NCBI GenBank assembly: GCA_963784995.1
Contig: CAWATZ010000014.1
Coordinates: 1 to 64,000 of the forward strand
DNA length: 64,000 nt
Direction of reading: 5' to 3'
Source of the DNA: CAWATZ01 sp963784995
Lineage (GTDB): Bacteria > Planctomycetota > Planctomycetia > Gemmatales > Gemmataceae
Shown: piece after piece, positions 29,744 to 38,737 of the stretch
How positions within the stretch are numbered: the first letter of the stretch is position 1
How the letters are laid out: every line of letters begins with the position of its first letter
Notes under the pieces: generated by a model
Seen by the model: the letters and a program-made list of their open reading frames with translations, nothing else
The model's database searches: none
Told to the model about the DNA's origin: nothing
Position numbers and translations under genes: made by a program

Positions 29744-31270
29744 TCAGGGAACGGCATAATCTGTCCGCAAAATCGTGGCATCCTGGTCTGGCCAGCCCTT
29801 GGCATCGATCTGCTCCTGCCAGAAGCGGCGATAGAGCAAGTGCGCGCGGAGATGGGTGATCTGCTCCGGAAAGGTGAAGGTAAGCCGATCCGGCTGACCC
29901 GGTCTCAGGCGGTTGTCGGCCAGTTCGGGTTGGGCACGCCAGAAGGGCGCCGGTGCTTTTCCCTGAAAGTCTTGCAGTACCTTGGCGTAAAGCCGGCCTG
30001 GTCGCCCGGCCAGGTCGGCGCCCGCGAGGGCCGGCAGCGTAGGCCCATCCCGGGGCGGCACTGCCTGGCCCTCGCGGTCCAGTCCCTCAACCACCAACAG
30101 GATCTGCCGATCCGGAAATCCGGTGGGCACGCGATGGCCGACCTCCCGGGCCTCCAGGGACACGGTCGCCTGCCGATCCGGACCGACCCGGCCCCAGCGG
30201 ACCGAGAGTTTCAGACAGCGCCGGAGCATCGCCGTCTGGCTGTCCGCGAAGAAACGATGGTTGCCCAGCGACCGCGCGCTGCGCGTCAGACCACCGCGAC
30301 CGGGAGCCACGTTGGTCATCCGGCCGGTCGGTTTCAGGTGGCAGTCCTGGCACTGCTGCCCCTGTTGCCGGGCCGGGCTGTCCAGGAATTCCGACCAGGT
30401 ACTGTAAACGTGGACGCCGAACACCACGCCCTCGTGACAGGAAGCACAGTAGAGACTGGAGCGGTACAGCGGCGACCAGCTGTCCTCGCCGCGATCCACG
30501 TCGTCGAGCGGTCCGAAGAACAGCTGCCGGGGGACCTCGCCGGACGGGTCGGCCGCGGGCCGGAGCAGCCGGAGGTTGAAGCGACCATGATTGAGTCCGA
30601 GCTGATCGGTCCCGGCCCCGGCGATCTTGTGGCAGTAGTCGCAGTGGACCCCGTGCAGAGCGGTGGGCGAAGGCGGCCGGTCCCAGTCCAGGGTCGCGGG
30701 AGCGTGATCGGGTAGGGCCGGGGCGTGACAGGAAAAGCAAACGCCGGCCCCGAGGTCGTACTGCGTCAGCAACCCCCAGCCGACTCCGGGGCGAGCGCGG
30801 AAATCGGTGCCCTCGTACAGGTTACGGAAGTGCTTGCCCGTGATCGAGCGGCTGTGGCCGCTCTGCTTCCACTCCTGGTAGATCTCACGATGGCAGTTGC
30901 CGCAGTTGTGCGGTTGTTCCGGATTGGGATCGGGAGACACCCAGGGATAGTCGGGGTTGTCCAGGGCCGGCAAGGGAGTGAGCGCGATCGTCAGCGGGAA
31001 TGGATTGGCCCGGCTGCTGCCAATGAAATACCCCTCCTTTGCCGCGGTGATCTTGCCGCCGCCAGGACGAGCCGGCAGCTGGAATCGCCCGCAGAGATCG
31101 CTGCGCGTCGAGAACGCCGCCGTCTGCCAGCGGACCCGGGCGTCAGCGAGCGGGCCTTCGGGGCCGCGAACGTCGCCAGTTAGCCCGAAGCGCAAGCAAG
31201 GGAGAGCCGAGAACACAACCACGGCGAGCCCGATCAGGAAACACGCCAGGGCGAGTTGGGACCGCGACAT
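29744..31270 (-). CDS. Membrane-anchored pentaheme cytochrome c
   Basis: Multiheme cytochrome of 508 residues. Five CxxCH sites are present: CGNCH, CFSCH, CDYCH, CASCH and CQDCH. An uncleaved signal or N-terminal anchor (LALACFLIGLAVVVFSALPCL) places it in the periplasm. A carboxypeptidase-like beta domain (DARVRWQTAAFSTRSDLCGR) precedes the heme region, and a C-terminal beta domain has GHRVPTGFPDRQILL, as in cytochrome c554-like proteins. ATG 31270 was chosen because AAGG lies upstream and the start then falls 10 bp after the pyrF stop; the longer open frame would run into pyrF. Electron transfer is certain as a type of function, but the partners are unknown. Confidence 0.85.
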   Translation of the reverse strand: MSRSQLALACFLIGLAVVVFSALPCLRFGLTGDVRGPEGPLADARVRWQTAAFSTRSDLCGRFQLPARPGGGKITAAKEGYFIGSSRANPFPLTIALTPLPALDNPDYPWVSPDPNPEQPHNCGNCHREIYQEWKQSGHSRSITGKHFRNLYEGTDFRARPGVGWGLLTQYDLGAGVCFSCHAPALPDHAPATLDWDRPPSPTALHGVHCDYCHKIAGAGTDQLGLNHGRFNLRLLRPAADPSGEVPRQLFFGPLDDVDRGEDSWSPLYRSSLYCASCHEGVVFGVHVYSTWSEFLDSPARQQGQQCQDCHLKPTGRMTNVAPGRGGLTRSARSLGNHRFFADSQTAMLRRCLKLSVRWGRVGPDRQATVSLEAREVGHRVPTGFPDRQILLVVEGLDREGQAVPPRDGPTLPALAGADLAGRPGRLYAKVLQDFQGKAPAPFWRAQPELADNRLRPGQPDRLTFTFPEQITHLRAHLLYRRFWQEQIDAKGWPDQDATILRTDYAVP

Positions 31271-31280
31271 GGCATGACCT

Positions 31281-32192
31281 TCAGGCAAGGTGGGAGAACG
31301 GCGCCAGGGCCGCGATCGTGGTCCGGGTAGCCGACTCGATGCGGGCCTCCCAGTCGCGATCGGCCGGGGCGAAGGGAAACAGGATGCCGCGCGAACTGTT
31401 GACGATCGCGCCGAGACCATCGGGGCGGAAGGCCGGGGCCGTGTCCGCAGCGGTGCCACCCTGGGCACCGAAGCCAGGCACCAGGAAGATCACCTCGGGA
31501 AGCAACTGCCGCAGCGTGGCCATCTCGGCCGGGTAGGTCGCGCCCACCACGGCCCCCACGTCGCCCAGGCCGCACCTCCCCAGGTTCTCGCGGGCCCACG
31601 CCGCCACCGCCAGGCCGACGTGCTGATACAGCGGCCGAGAGTCGCACTTCAGGTCCTGGAACTGGCCTGCTCCCGGATTGCTGGTCCGCACCAGGACAAA
31701 GACGCCGCAGTGGTTGCGGCGCGCGCTCTGCAAGAAGGGATCGACACTATCCCGGCCGAGGTAGGGATTGATGGTCAGGGCGTCGGCCTCCCAGACCGGG
31801 AAAAGCCGCTCGCCAATCCGGCTGCCCGCAAAGGCTGCATCCGCGTAGGCGGTGGCCGTGGAGGCGATGTCGTTGCGCTTGCCGTCGAGGATGGTGAGCA
31901 GGCCGAGATGGCGTGCCTTGTGCAGGAGCCGCTGCAGGACCGCAAACCCCGGCGGACCACACATCTCGAAGAAGGCGGCCTGCGGCTTGACCACGGGCAC
32001 CAGCGGCGCCACCACGTCGAGGACCCGGCCGCAAAACTCCTCGAAGGCGGCCGCGATGGCCTCCAGGTTCGCGCAGCCGTGCCGCCGGCGGACCTCGTCG
32101 GGCAGCGAGTCCCAGCGCGGATCAAGGCCGACGCAGACGGCGTTGCCGCGTGAGCGGATGGCCTGAGTCAGGCGGTCGGCGAAGTGAATCAT
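31281..32192 (-). CDS. pyrF: Orotidine 5'-phosphate decarboxylase (type 2)
   Basis: Catalyses OMP to UMP, the last step of de novo pyrimidine synthesis. The 303-residue length and the sequence VGLDPRWDSLP at the N-terminus match the longer type-2 PyrF group. The catalytic DxKxxD signature is visible as ILDGKRNDIASTA (D103, K105, D108), followed by the phosphate-binding end LVPGFGAQGG. It is cytoplasmic. The stop is 10 bp before the cytochrome gene, so the two may be co-transcribed even though the functions are unrelated. A palindromic repeat lies upstream. Confidence 0.95.
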   Translation of the reverse strand: MIHFADRLTQAIRSRGNAVCVGLDPRWDSLPDEVRRRHGCANLEAIAAAFEEFCGRVLDVVAPLVPVVKPQAAFFEMCGPPGFAVLQRLLHKARHLGLLTILDGKRNDIASTATAYADAAFAGSRIGERLFPVWEADALTINPYLGRDSVDPFLQSARRNHCGVFVLVRTSNPGAGQFQDLKCDSRPLYQHVGLAVAAWARENLGRCGLGDVGAVVGATYPAEMATLRQLLPEVIFLVPGFGAQGGTAADTAPAFRPDGLGAIVNSSRGILFPFAPADRDWEARIESATRTTIAALAPFSHLA

Positions 32193-32201
32193 GGCGCGAC
32201 A

Positions 32202-32291
32202 CCCCGGGTTGCGCTCGTGCCTCGCTCCACCCGGGGCTCTATTCCCGAATGGAGGAGTAAAGCCCCGGGTGGAGCGCAGCGCAACCCGGGG
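32202..32291. repeat. Imperfect palindromic repeat between pyrF and desaturase
   Basis: Arms 32202-32238 and 32261-32291 are complementary apart from a 6-base insertion in the left arm. The ends carry CCCCGGGTTGCGCT and its complement. It fills almost the whole gap between the pyrF start and the desaturase stop. Confidence 0.8.
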
Positions 32292-32294
32292 GGC

Positions 32295-33263
32295 TCAATA
32301 CGCCTTCGACGATACCGTCAGTTTCGCCGCCATCTTCCGGTTGATCGGCACCACGTCCCAGGCCAGGCCCACCAGGCGCAGCAGGGCAATGGTCAGCCAG
32401 GTCACGTCGAACTCCCACCATCTGTGGCCGTGGGCGGCACAGCGCGGCTGGGCATGATGGTTATTGTGCCAGCCTTCGCCGTTGCTGAGCAGGCCAATCC
32501 AGACGTTGTTCTTGCTGTTCTCGTCGGTTTCGTAGTTGCGGTAGCCCCACAGGTGGGTGACCGAGTTGACCGACCAGGTAATGTGCCAGACCGCCACCGT
32601 TCGCAGGATCACGCCCCAGACCAGCAGGCTCAGACCAAACTGCACGCCGTCCAGCCAGGAACCGTTCCAGAGGCCGATCACGAACCCAACCGCGAAGTAG
32701 ATCACCCACTGGGCCAGGTTGATCCAGACCCAGCGGAGCCGGCGTTCCAGGCCGCGGTAGAAACGGTCTTGAAGCAGATCGCGGCTATAGTGTTCGTACA
32801 GCTGGTTTCGCTCCAGGTCCTTGTTCGATTGCACCAGCCAGCCAACGTGCCCCCAGAAGAACCCGGCCAGGGGGCTGTGCGGGTCGGTCGGTTCGTCGCT
32901 GTGCTGGTGATGCAGCCGATGCACCGCCACCCACCGCGCCGGCGTGTCTTGCAGACAGCAGACGCCCAGGATCGACAGGCAATGCTCCAGCCAGAGCGGA
33001 CATTTGAAGCTGCGGTGGGTCAGCAAGCGGTGATAGCAGAGATTGATGCCCAGGGTGCCGTAAACGTAAAAGCCGACCAGGAACAGGACCAGGCCGGTCC
33101 AGCTAAAGAGCCAGGGAATCATCGCGGCCAGGGAGAGGACGTGATAGACCGAAAAGGCCCCGACGTAGGGCCAGATCCAGCGTCCCGGCTCCAGGGTGGG
33201 CGGATAGGGAAGCCGGCCAGGCCTGGCGGGTTGGGTGAGAGTGGGCGGCGCGGCAGCGGCCAT
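32295..33263 (-). CDS. Acyl-CoA/fatty-acid desaturase (delta-9 type)
   Basis: Membrane di-iron desaturase of 322 residues, inserting a double bond into acyl chains for membrane fluidity. The three histidine boxes are complete: HRLLTH (78-83), HRLHHQH (115-121) and HNNHH (266-270). Hydrophobic segments such as GLVLFLVGFYVYGTLGINL, and the pairs around residues 185-240, form the usual four-helix membrane anchor. ATG 33263 follows GGAGG at six bases; an ATG 117 bases upstream in the same frame lacks such a site. It is transcribed alone. Confidence 0.92.
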   Translation of the reverse strand: MAAAAPPTLTQPARPGRLPYPPTLEPGRWIWPYVGAFSVYHVLSLAAMIPWLFSWTGLVLFLVGFYVYGTLGINLCYHRLLTHRSFKCPLWLEHCLSILGVCCLQDTPARWVAVHRLHHQHSDEPTDPHSPLAGFFWGHVGWLVQSNKDLERNQLYEHYSRDLLQDRFYRGLERRLRWVWINLAQWVIYFAVGFVIGLWNGSWLDGVQFGLSLLVWGVILRTVAVWHITWSVNSVTHLWGYRNYETDENSKNNVWIGLLSNGEGWHNNHHAQPRCAAHGHRWWEFDVTWLTIALLRLVGLAWDVVPINRKMAAKLTVSSKAY

Positions 33264-33396
33264 GCAAGACCTCCGGGACAAGCGACGGAAACGCACAGCG
33301 GCCACGGGACCGCCTGGGCGGAGAGTATACCCCGTTCCCAGTGCGTCAGTCCACGCGGAGTTTGCCGGACGGTTTGCCAAACCGTCCCACGAACCC

Positions 33397-34737
33397 TCAC
33401 GAGATCCAGGCCGGTTCCCAGCCCTTGCGGTAAGTCCTGGTCAGCAATCCGTTGGCGGCTGCGGGCTTGCTGATCTTCAGTGCGGCGCTGTCCCAGTGAA
33501 GGGTTTCCTTCGGGGTTCGCATGGCCACCGTTCCCAGCAGCACCGCCTCGGTCAGCGGGCCGGCATACGCGAAGGAAGAGGTTGTCTCCCCTTCTCCGCG
33601 ACAGGCATCCGCCCAGGAGGTGTAATGGTTGCGTGACGGCACCGGTTCGATTTTCACGCTGCCGAAGGTCTCTTCAGGGAAGAGCTTCGGGATCGCGTAA
33701 TGCGGAATGACCATAATGCCCTTCTCACCCACCAGCACGGACCCCGCGCCGGGCAGCCGATAGCTCTCGGGCAGCCCCAGGGCCTCGCGCGGCGGGAATT
33801 TGCCCTTGCCGTCGTACCAGGTCAGGTTGATGGTCTTGCCTGCGGTGTGCTCCGTGCCCGGGAACACGTAGTGGATCGTGGACCAGCGTGCCCAGACCTC
33901 GCGGTTCAGCGGCGCTGACTCGGCCCGGATCGTGAGCGGCGCGGTCAGTTTCAGTGCCAGGAACACCGGATCAAGGATGTGGCAGCCGAAATCCCCCAGC
34001 TGCCCGTTGCTGAAATCCTGCCAGGCACGCCAGTTGAAGGGGTGGTAGATCTCCGTTTTGTACGGGCGTTCCGGAGCGACCCCGAGCCAGTTGTCCCAGT
34101 GAACCTCTTTCGGGATCGGGTCCGCGCCGGCCGGCCGATCGTCCACGAGCATCCAGCGCATGGTGCCGGCCTGCCAGGAATGGACCTCCTTCACCTTGCC
34201 GATGGTGCCGTCGTGGACCAGCTTGACCGCGGTGCGATAAGCCGAGTGGGACTGGATCTGGTTGCCCATCTGGGTGACGACCCGGTATTTTTTGGCCGCC
34301 AGCTGCATTTGCCGGGCCTCGAAAACGGTGTGCGTCAGCGGCTTCTGGCAGAAGACGTGCTTGCCCAGCTGCATGGCCGCCAGCGCCACCGGAGCGTGAG
34401 TGTGGTCCGGGGTCGAGACGGAGACGGCGTCGAAGTCGCGAGCCTTCTCGAACAGGCGGCGCCAGTCCGAGAAGGTGCTGGCCCCCGGATACTTGCGGGC
34501 GGCTCCCCCCAGGTGCTTCTCGGTCTGGTCGATGTCGCACAGGGCCACCACGTCCACCTTGGGGCTGGCAGCGATCTGGGTCAGGTCATCCCGGCCCTTG
34601 TTGCCGACGCCGACGCAGGCGAGCCGGAGCCGGTCGCTGGCTCCGAAAACGCGGGACCAGCTGGTGGCGGTCAGGACGGTCGCCGTGCCGGCGACACCCT
34701 TGAGAAACTGGCGACGGGAGGATTGTTGCAGGACCAT
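33397..34737 (-). CDS. Tat-exported Gfo/Idh/MocA-family oxidoreductase
   Basis: NAD(P)-dependent sugar or cyclitol oxidoreductase-like protein of 446 residues. The N-terminus has a twin-arginine signal (SSRRQFLKGVAGTATVLTA). The Rossmann fold follows: LACVGVGNKGRDDL, VDVVALCDID, and the family signature AMQLGKHVFCQKPLTHTVFEA with the EKP-type lysine as QKP. The C-terminal domain has a PKEVHWDNWLG stretch typical of planctomycete exported members. ATG 34737 has AGGAG seven bases upstream; an ATG 39 bases further up is less likely. Its substrate is unknown; these paralogues are abundant in planctomycetes. Confidence 0.9.
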   Translation of the reverse strand: MVLQQSSRRQFLKGVAGTATVLTATSWSRVFGASDRLRLACVGVGNKGRDDLTQIAASPKVDVVALCDIDQTEKHLGGAARKYPGASTFSDWRRLFEKARDFDAVSVSTPDHTHAPVALAAMQLGKHVFCQKPLTHTVFEARQMQLAAKKYRVVTQMGNQIQSHSAYRTAVKLVHDGTIGKVKEVHSWQAGTMRWMLVDDRPAGADPIPKEVHWDNWLGVAPERPYKTEIYHPFNWRAWQDFSNGQLGDFGCHILDPVFLALKLTAPLTIRAESAPLNREVWARWSTIHYVFPGTEHTAGKTINLTWYDGKGKFPPREALGLPESYRLPGAGSVLVGEKGIMVIPHYAIPKLFPEETFGSVKIEPVPSRNHYTSWADACRGEGETTSSFAYAGPLTEAVLLGTVAMRTPKETLHWDSAALKISKPAAANGLLTRTYRKGWEPAWIS

Positions 34738-35057
34738 GCGGCAGCTCCTGGGTTTACGAGGTTTGACAAACACCATCGTATCGCACCCCGGCCGAGAGGA
34801 CCACTCGCTTCTTTCCGCGGGCGAGAAGTTTGCGTCCCGTTCAGAAACGAGCTATGGTTGGAAGACGAGTCCGACTGTTCCCTGCGCGGAACCGGCACGT
34901 GGTTTGAACGTTCGCTTGGGCACTGCAACAACGAAGTCGCGGCCTCTTGCTCGCTGCGTTTCCCCGACGTGCGAGACGTTCCCGGTTGAGCCCGCTGGGG
35001 AAATGAGGAGACAACCCTTCATCGTCCCCGGTTATCCCGTTTGGTGAGACCGAATTC

Positions 35058-38000
35058 ATGGCGGTGCGGATCGAACCAAGAGCTGAGCCCATCCCCGGCT
35101 ACAAGCTCCTCGAACGCCTGGGCGGCGGCGGCTTCGGCGAGGTCTGGAAGGCCGAGGCCCCCGGCGGTTTGCTCAAGGCCATCAAGTTTGTCTTCGGCGA
35201 CCTGAAAAGCGCCGGCGACGACAGTCAGCGCGCCGAGCAGGAGCTGAAGGCGATGGCCCGCGTCAAGGACGTGCGCCATCCTTACATCCTGTCGCTGGAA
35301 CGCTACGACATCATCGACGGCCAGCTGATGATCGTCATGGAGCTGGCCGACCGCAACCTCTGGGATCGGTTCAAGGAGTGCCGGGCCCAGGGGCTGGAGG
35401 GCATCCCCCGCGAGGAACTGCTGCACTACCTGGAGGAGTCGGCCGAGGGGCTGGACCTGATGAACCAGCAGTACCAACTGCAGCACCTCGACATCAAACC
35501 GCAGAACATCTTCCTGATGGGCGACCACGTCAAGGTGGCCGACTTCGGCCTGGCCAAGGACCTGCAAGGGACCCACGCCTCGGTCACCGGCGGCGTCACC
35601 CCGGTCTACGCCGCTCCGGAAACGTTCAACGGCCTCGTCAGCCGCTTTTGCGATCAGTACAGCCTGGCCATCGTCTACCAGGAACTGCTCACCGGCCGGC
35701 GTCCCTTCAACGGTGTCAACGTCCACCAGCTGATCCTGCAGCACATGCAGGCCGTGCCCGACGTCAGCCCCCTGCCGCCGGCCGACCAGCCGGTAATCGC
35801 CCGGGCGCTGTCCAAGGAGCCCAACGAGCGGTTCCCCCTGTGCCGGGACCTGGTCAAGCTGCTGCGGCAAAACACCCATTTGCCAGGCCGGAAGGGTCCC
35901 GGCAAGGAAACAGGCGAACGGACAAAAGAGGACGCCCTTCCTCCGGGCGACGATCTGCCGACGCCGGACGTCCAGGTCCCGGTGCAGACCTCGGACTCCG
36001 CTCAAATCACCCAGCTGTTACGCACCATCGATCGGCCTGCCAGCATTGTCAAGCAGAACGTTCCGGAGCCGTTCACGGAAGTCAAAGGGGATGGCACGCT
36101 GTTCCCGGCCCTGGTGCTGGCGGTCGGCCAGGTGGGTTTGACCATGATGTACCGGCTGCGGGAAATCCTGGTGGACCGCTTCGAGTCGCTGGACCGGCTG
36201 CCCCAGCTGCGGATGCTGCTGCTGGATACCGATCTGGAAACAGCCCGGGCCGCGACCAGGAGCAACCCCCTGGCCTCGGACTGCCGGCCGGCGGAAGGAG
36301 GGGGCGGTGCGGCGCTGGCCCCCAGCGAGGTGGTGCTGACCGGGCTCAACCGCCCCAGCTACTATCTCCGGCCGACCGGCGGCCGGCCGACCATCGATTC
36401 CTGGCTCAACCCGCGCATGCTCTTTCGCATTCCCCGGTCGCAGGTGACCACGGGAGTGCGGGCCCTGGGCCGGCTCGCCTTCTGCGACCATTTCCGTGTC
36501 ATCCAGCGCCGGCTGCAGAACGAGCTGACGGCCCTGCTGGACCAGAACATCCTGATCCGGGCCGCCCAGCAGACCCGGCTGGGACTGCGTACCAATCGGC
36601 CGCGGGTCTACGTCCTGTGCGGCCTGGCCGGCGGCACGGGCAGCGGCATGTTCCTCGACCTGGCCTACACCGTCCGCTCGGTCCTGAAAGGGCTCGGCTT
36701 CGAGCAGCCCGACATTGTCGGGCTGCTGTTCCTGCCGCCCCTGGAGAGCCAGCAGACCCGCGCCCTGGCAGTGGGCAACGCCCATGCCGCCCTGACCGAG
36801 CTGAACCACTTCAGCACGCCGGGCGTCCGCTTCCAGGCCCGCTATCTGGATCGGGAAGCGCCGCTGGAGGCGGCCGATCCACCCTTCAGCCGCTATTTCC
36901 TGCTGCCCTTGCCGATGGAGTGCGACGAGGTGGCCAACCGCGAGCTGGCCGACCTGGCGGGGCAGTTCCTCTACCGGGACCTGTGTACGCCGCTGGGTCA
37001 GACCGCCGACCTGGCCCGTGCCGGCTTGCCCGCACCTCCCTGGCAGGCCCGGGGGCAGTTCTATCAAACCTTTGGACTGCACGGCCTCTCCTGGCCCCGG
37101 CAGGCCCTCTGCCGCCAGGTCGCACGCCGGCTCTGCCAGACGCTGGTCCAGCGCTGGTTGAGCAAGGACAGCAAGCCGCTGCGCGAGCCGATCCAGCAAT
37201 GGGTCCGCGAGCAATGGACGCACCAGGAACTGGGAGCGGAGCGCTTCATCAGCCGGCTGCGCGACCACTGCCAGGAACAGCTCACCCGGCCGCCGGAATC
37301 GATCTTTCAAAGCCTGCTGGAGCCGCTGCTGTCCAAGGTCGCTTCTTCTGGGGCAAGCAACCGCCGGGGAGCGACCGGGGTGGAACTGGCGCCGGAGGAA
37401 ATTGCCGAGGTCCTCAAGCAGATCGAGGAATGGACCGGCAAACCCAAGGACGATCTTGTTTGCGAATCCCCGGGTCACATGATTGAGGTCCTCAAGGCGG
37501 CGGGGGAGTCCGCCACCAGCGCCGCCGCCCAGCGCCTGGCCACGCTGGCGGTCCAGCTGATCGAGGAGCCGTGCTACCGCCTGGCCGGGGCCGAGGAAGC
37601 GATCCGCCAGCTGCTGGCCCAGGTCGAGGAAGTCCTGCAGCGGCAGGAGCCGTTGACCCAGGAGCTGGCCGCCAATTCCGAGCAAGCCTACGATAAGCTC
37701 CAGGCCCTGATCCAACCCGTCGCGGCGGGAAAACGACCCAGACAAGTCGCCGGACTGCCCGCCCGCGAAGTGGTCGAGTTATTGCGCACCTTTGCCAAGA
37801 GCCGTTTCCAGAGCCAGCTGCTGCTGCGCGTGTCGGCCGCGTTTCTCAGTCTGCGGGGCCATCTATCGGATCAGCTGCGCGAGGTTGGCTTTTGCCGGAC
37901 CCGCCTCAACGAATTGCTGCACCAGCTGGAGGATGGCCGCTGTCAGCTGTTTCGGACAACCATTGGCAAGCAGCTGTTCCCTTCGGGTTGCGGCAACCTC

Positions 38001-38582
38001 AGCGATGCGGTGGAGCAGTTCCTCTCCGGCGTGACTCCGGAAATGCTCCAGGAACTGGACGACCGGATGGAAGAGATGATCAAGCAAAAGTTTACCGCCC
38101 TGGTCAACATCTGTCTGGGAAACACCAACGCGCTGAAGACGGTCGAGCAGGAAATGTTGGAAACGAGCCGGCAATTCGTCGAGGAGTTGCTGACCCAGAC
38201 CAATGCGGCCCAGCTCTTCCTGGAACAGGAGCCGGACCCGCACGGGCGCTGTGGCGAGCTGAACAGCATCTACGACGAGGCGACGCCGGAGCTGCCGCCC
38301 CCGCGCCAGCTGGAGCCCGCCAAGCTCACCCTGCTGGCCGCTCCCGCCGGCGAAGCGGGCGACGCCCTCCGCGAGCTGGCCCACGAGGCCCTTCCCGACG
38401 TGGAAATCCACCCCGTCGCCAGCACGGAAGACGTGGTCCTTTACCGCGAGCTGGTCAACCTGCCGCTGTCCGAGGTGGCGCACCTGGGCTCGGCCAGCCA
38501 GCTCATCTACCGCCAGATGACCGCCACGGACAATTTCACTCCGCACACGCGGACTGACGTCAAGTGGCAGAAACAGGGATGA
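35058..38582 (+). CDS. Ser/Thr kinase fused to a tubulin-like (Tubulin_2) domain
   Basis: A 1,174-residue fusion. The kinase is N-terminal (about 15-285): LERLGGGGFGEVWKA glycine loop, K43 in KAIKFV, HLDIKPQNIF with catalytic D145, DFGLAKD with D162, and TPVYAAPETF. HLD replaces the common HRD, giving a non-RD kinase. A Pro/Glu-rich linker (about 285-340) leads to a predicted GTP-binding tubulin-like domain beginning LFPALVLAVGQVGLTMMYRL, with the tubulin/FtsZ signature CGLAGGTGSGMFLDL at 521-535. The last 400 residues are helical, with coiled-coil-like stretches. No transmembrane segment is obvious, so it is probably cytoplasmic. A filament-forming GTPase regulated by its own kinase is the inference. 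Confidence 0.82.
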   Translation: MAVRIEPRAEPIPGYKLLERLGGGGFGEVWKAEAPGGLLKAIKFVFGDLKSAGDDSQRAEQELKAMARVKDVRHPYILSLERYDIIDGQLMIVMELADRNLWDRFKECRAQGLEGIPREELLHYLEESAEGLDLMNQQYQLQHLDIKPQNIFLMGDHVKVADFGLAKDLQGTHASVTGGVTPVYAAPETFNGLVSRFCDQYSLAIVYQELLTGRRPFNGVNVHQLILQHMQAVPDVSPLPPADQPVIARALSKEPNERFPLCRDLVKLLRQNTHLPGRKGPGKETGERTKEDALPPGDDLPTPDVQVPVQTSDSAQITQLLRTIDRPASIVKQNVPEPFTEVKGDGTLFPALVLAVGQVGLTMMYRLREILVDRFESLDRLPQLRMLLLDTDLETARAATRSNPLASDCRPAEGGGGAALAPSEVVLTGLNRPSYYLRPTGGRPTIDSWLNPRMLFRIPRSQVTTGVRALGRLAFCDHFRVIQRRLQNELTALLDQNILIRAAQQTRLGLRTNRPRVYVLCGLAGGTGSGMFLDLAYTVRSVLKGLGFEQPDIVGLLFLPPLESQQTRALAVGNAHAALTELNHFSTPGVRFQARYLDREAPLEAADPPFSRYFLLPLPMECDEVANRELADLAGQFLYRDLCTPLGQTADLARAGLPAPPWQARGQFYQTFGLHGLSWPRQALCRQVARRLCQTLVQRWLSKDSKPLREPIQQWVREQWTHQELGAERFISRLRDHCQEQLTRPPESIFQSLLEPLLSKVASSGASNRRGATGVELAPEEIAEVLKQIEEWTGKPKDDLVCESPGHMIEVLKAAGESATSAAAQRLATLAVQLIEEPCYRLAGAEEAIRQLLAQVEEVLQRQEPLTQELAANSEQAYDKLQALIQPVAAGKRPRQVAGLPAREVVELLRTFAKSRFQSQLLLRVSAAFLSLRGHLSDQLREVGFCRTRLNELLHQLEDGRCQLFRTTIGKQLFPSGCGNLSDAVEQFLSGVTPEMLQELDDRMEEMIKQKFTALVNICLGNTNALKTVEQEMLETSRQFVEELLTQTNAAQLFLEQEPDPHGRCGELNSIYDEATPELPPPRQLEPAKLTLLAAPAGEAGDALRELAHEALPDVEIHPVASTEDVVLYRELVNLPLSEVAHLGSASQLIYRQMTATDNFTPHTRTDVKWQKQG

Positions 38583-38654
38583 TCGTCGGCACGTGGCACG
38601 GTCAGGAGACCGTGCCACAACGCGGGAGTGGCAGAAACAGGGATGATCGTCGGC
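38563..38654. repeat. 28-bp direct repeats flanking a 36-bp palindrome at the kinase 3' end
   Basis: Identical 28-base copies occupy 38563-38590 and 38627-38654. The first covers the kinase stop codon. The 36 bases between them contain GTGGCACGGTC and its exact complement. This looks like a duplication made when the small palindrome was gained. Confidence 0.85.
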
Positions 38655-38720
38655 GAGCGGCGCGGCGTCAGCCCGCCGGTAGGAGTCCCCTACCGGCGGG
38701 CTGACGCCGCGCCGCTCGCC
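38652..38720. repeat. Palindromic repeat family B, copy 2 (32-bp perfect arms)
   Basis: Arms 38652-38683 and 38689-38720 are perfectly complementary, with a 5-base loop. It abuts the second 28-bp direct repeat and ends 17 bp before the start codon of the transaminase gene. The left arm matches the copy at 26705. Confidence 0.9.
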
Positions 38721-38737
38721 AGTCCGGAGACAAGCAC

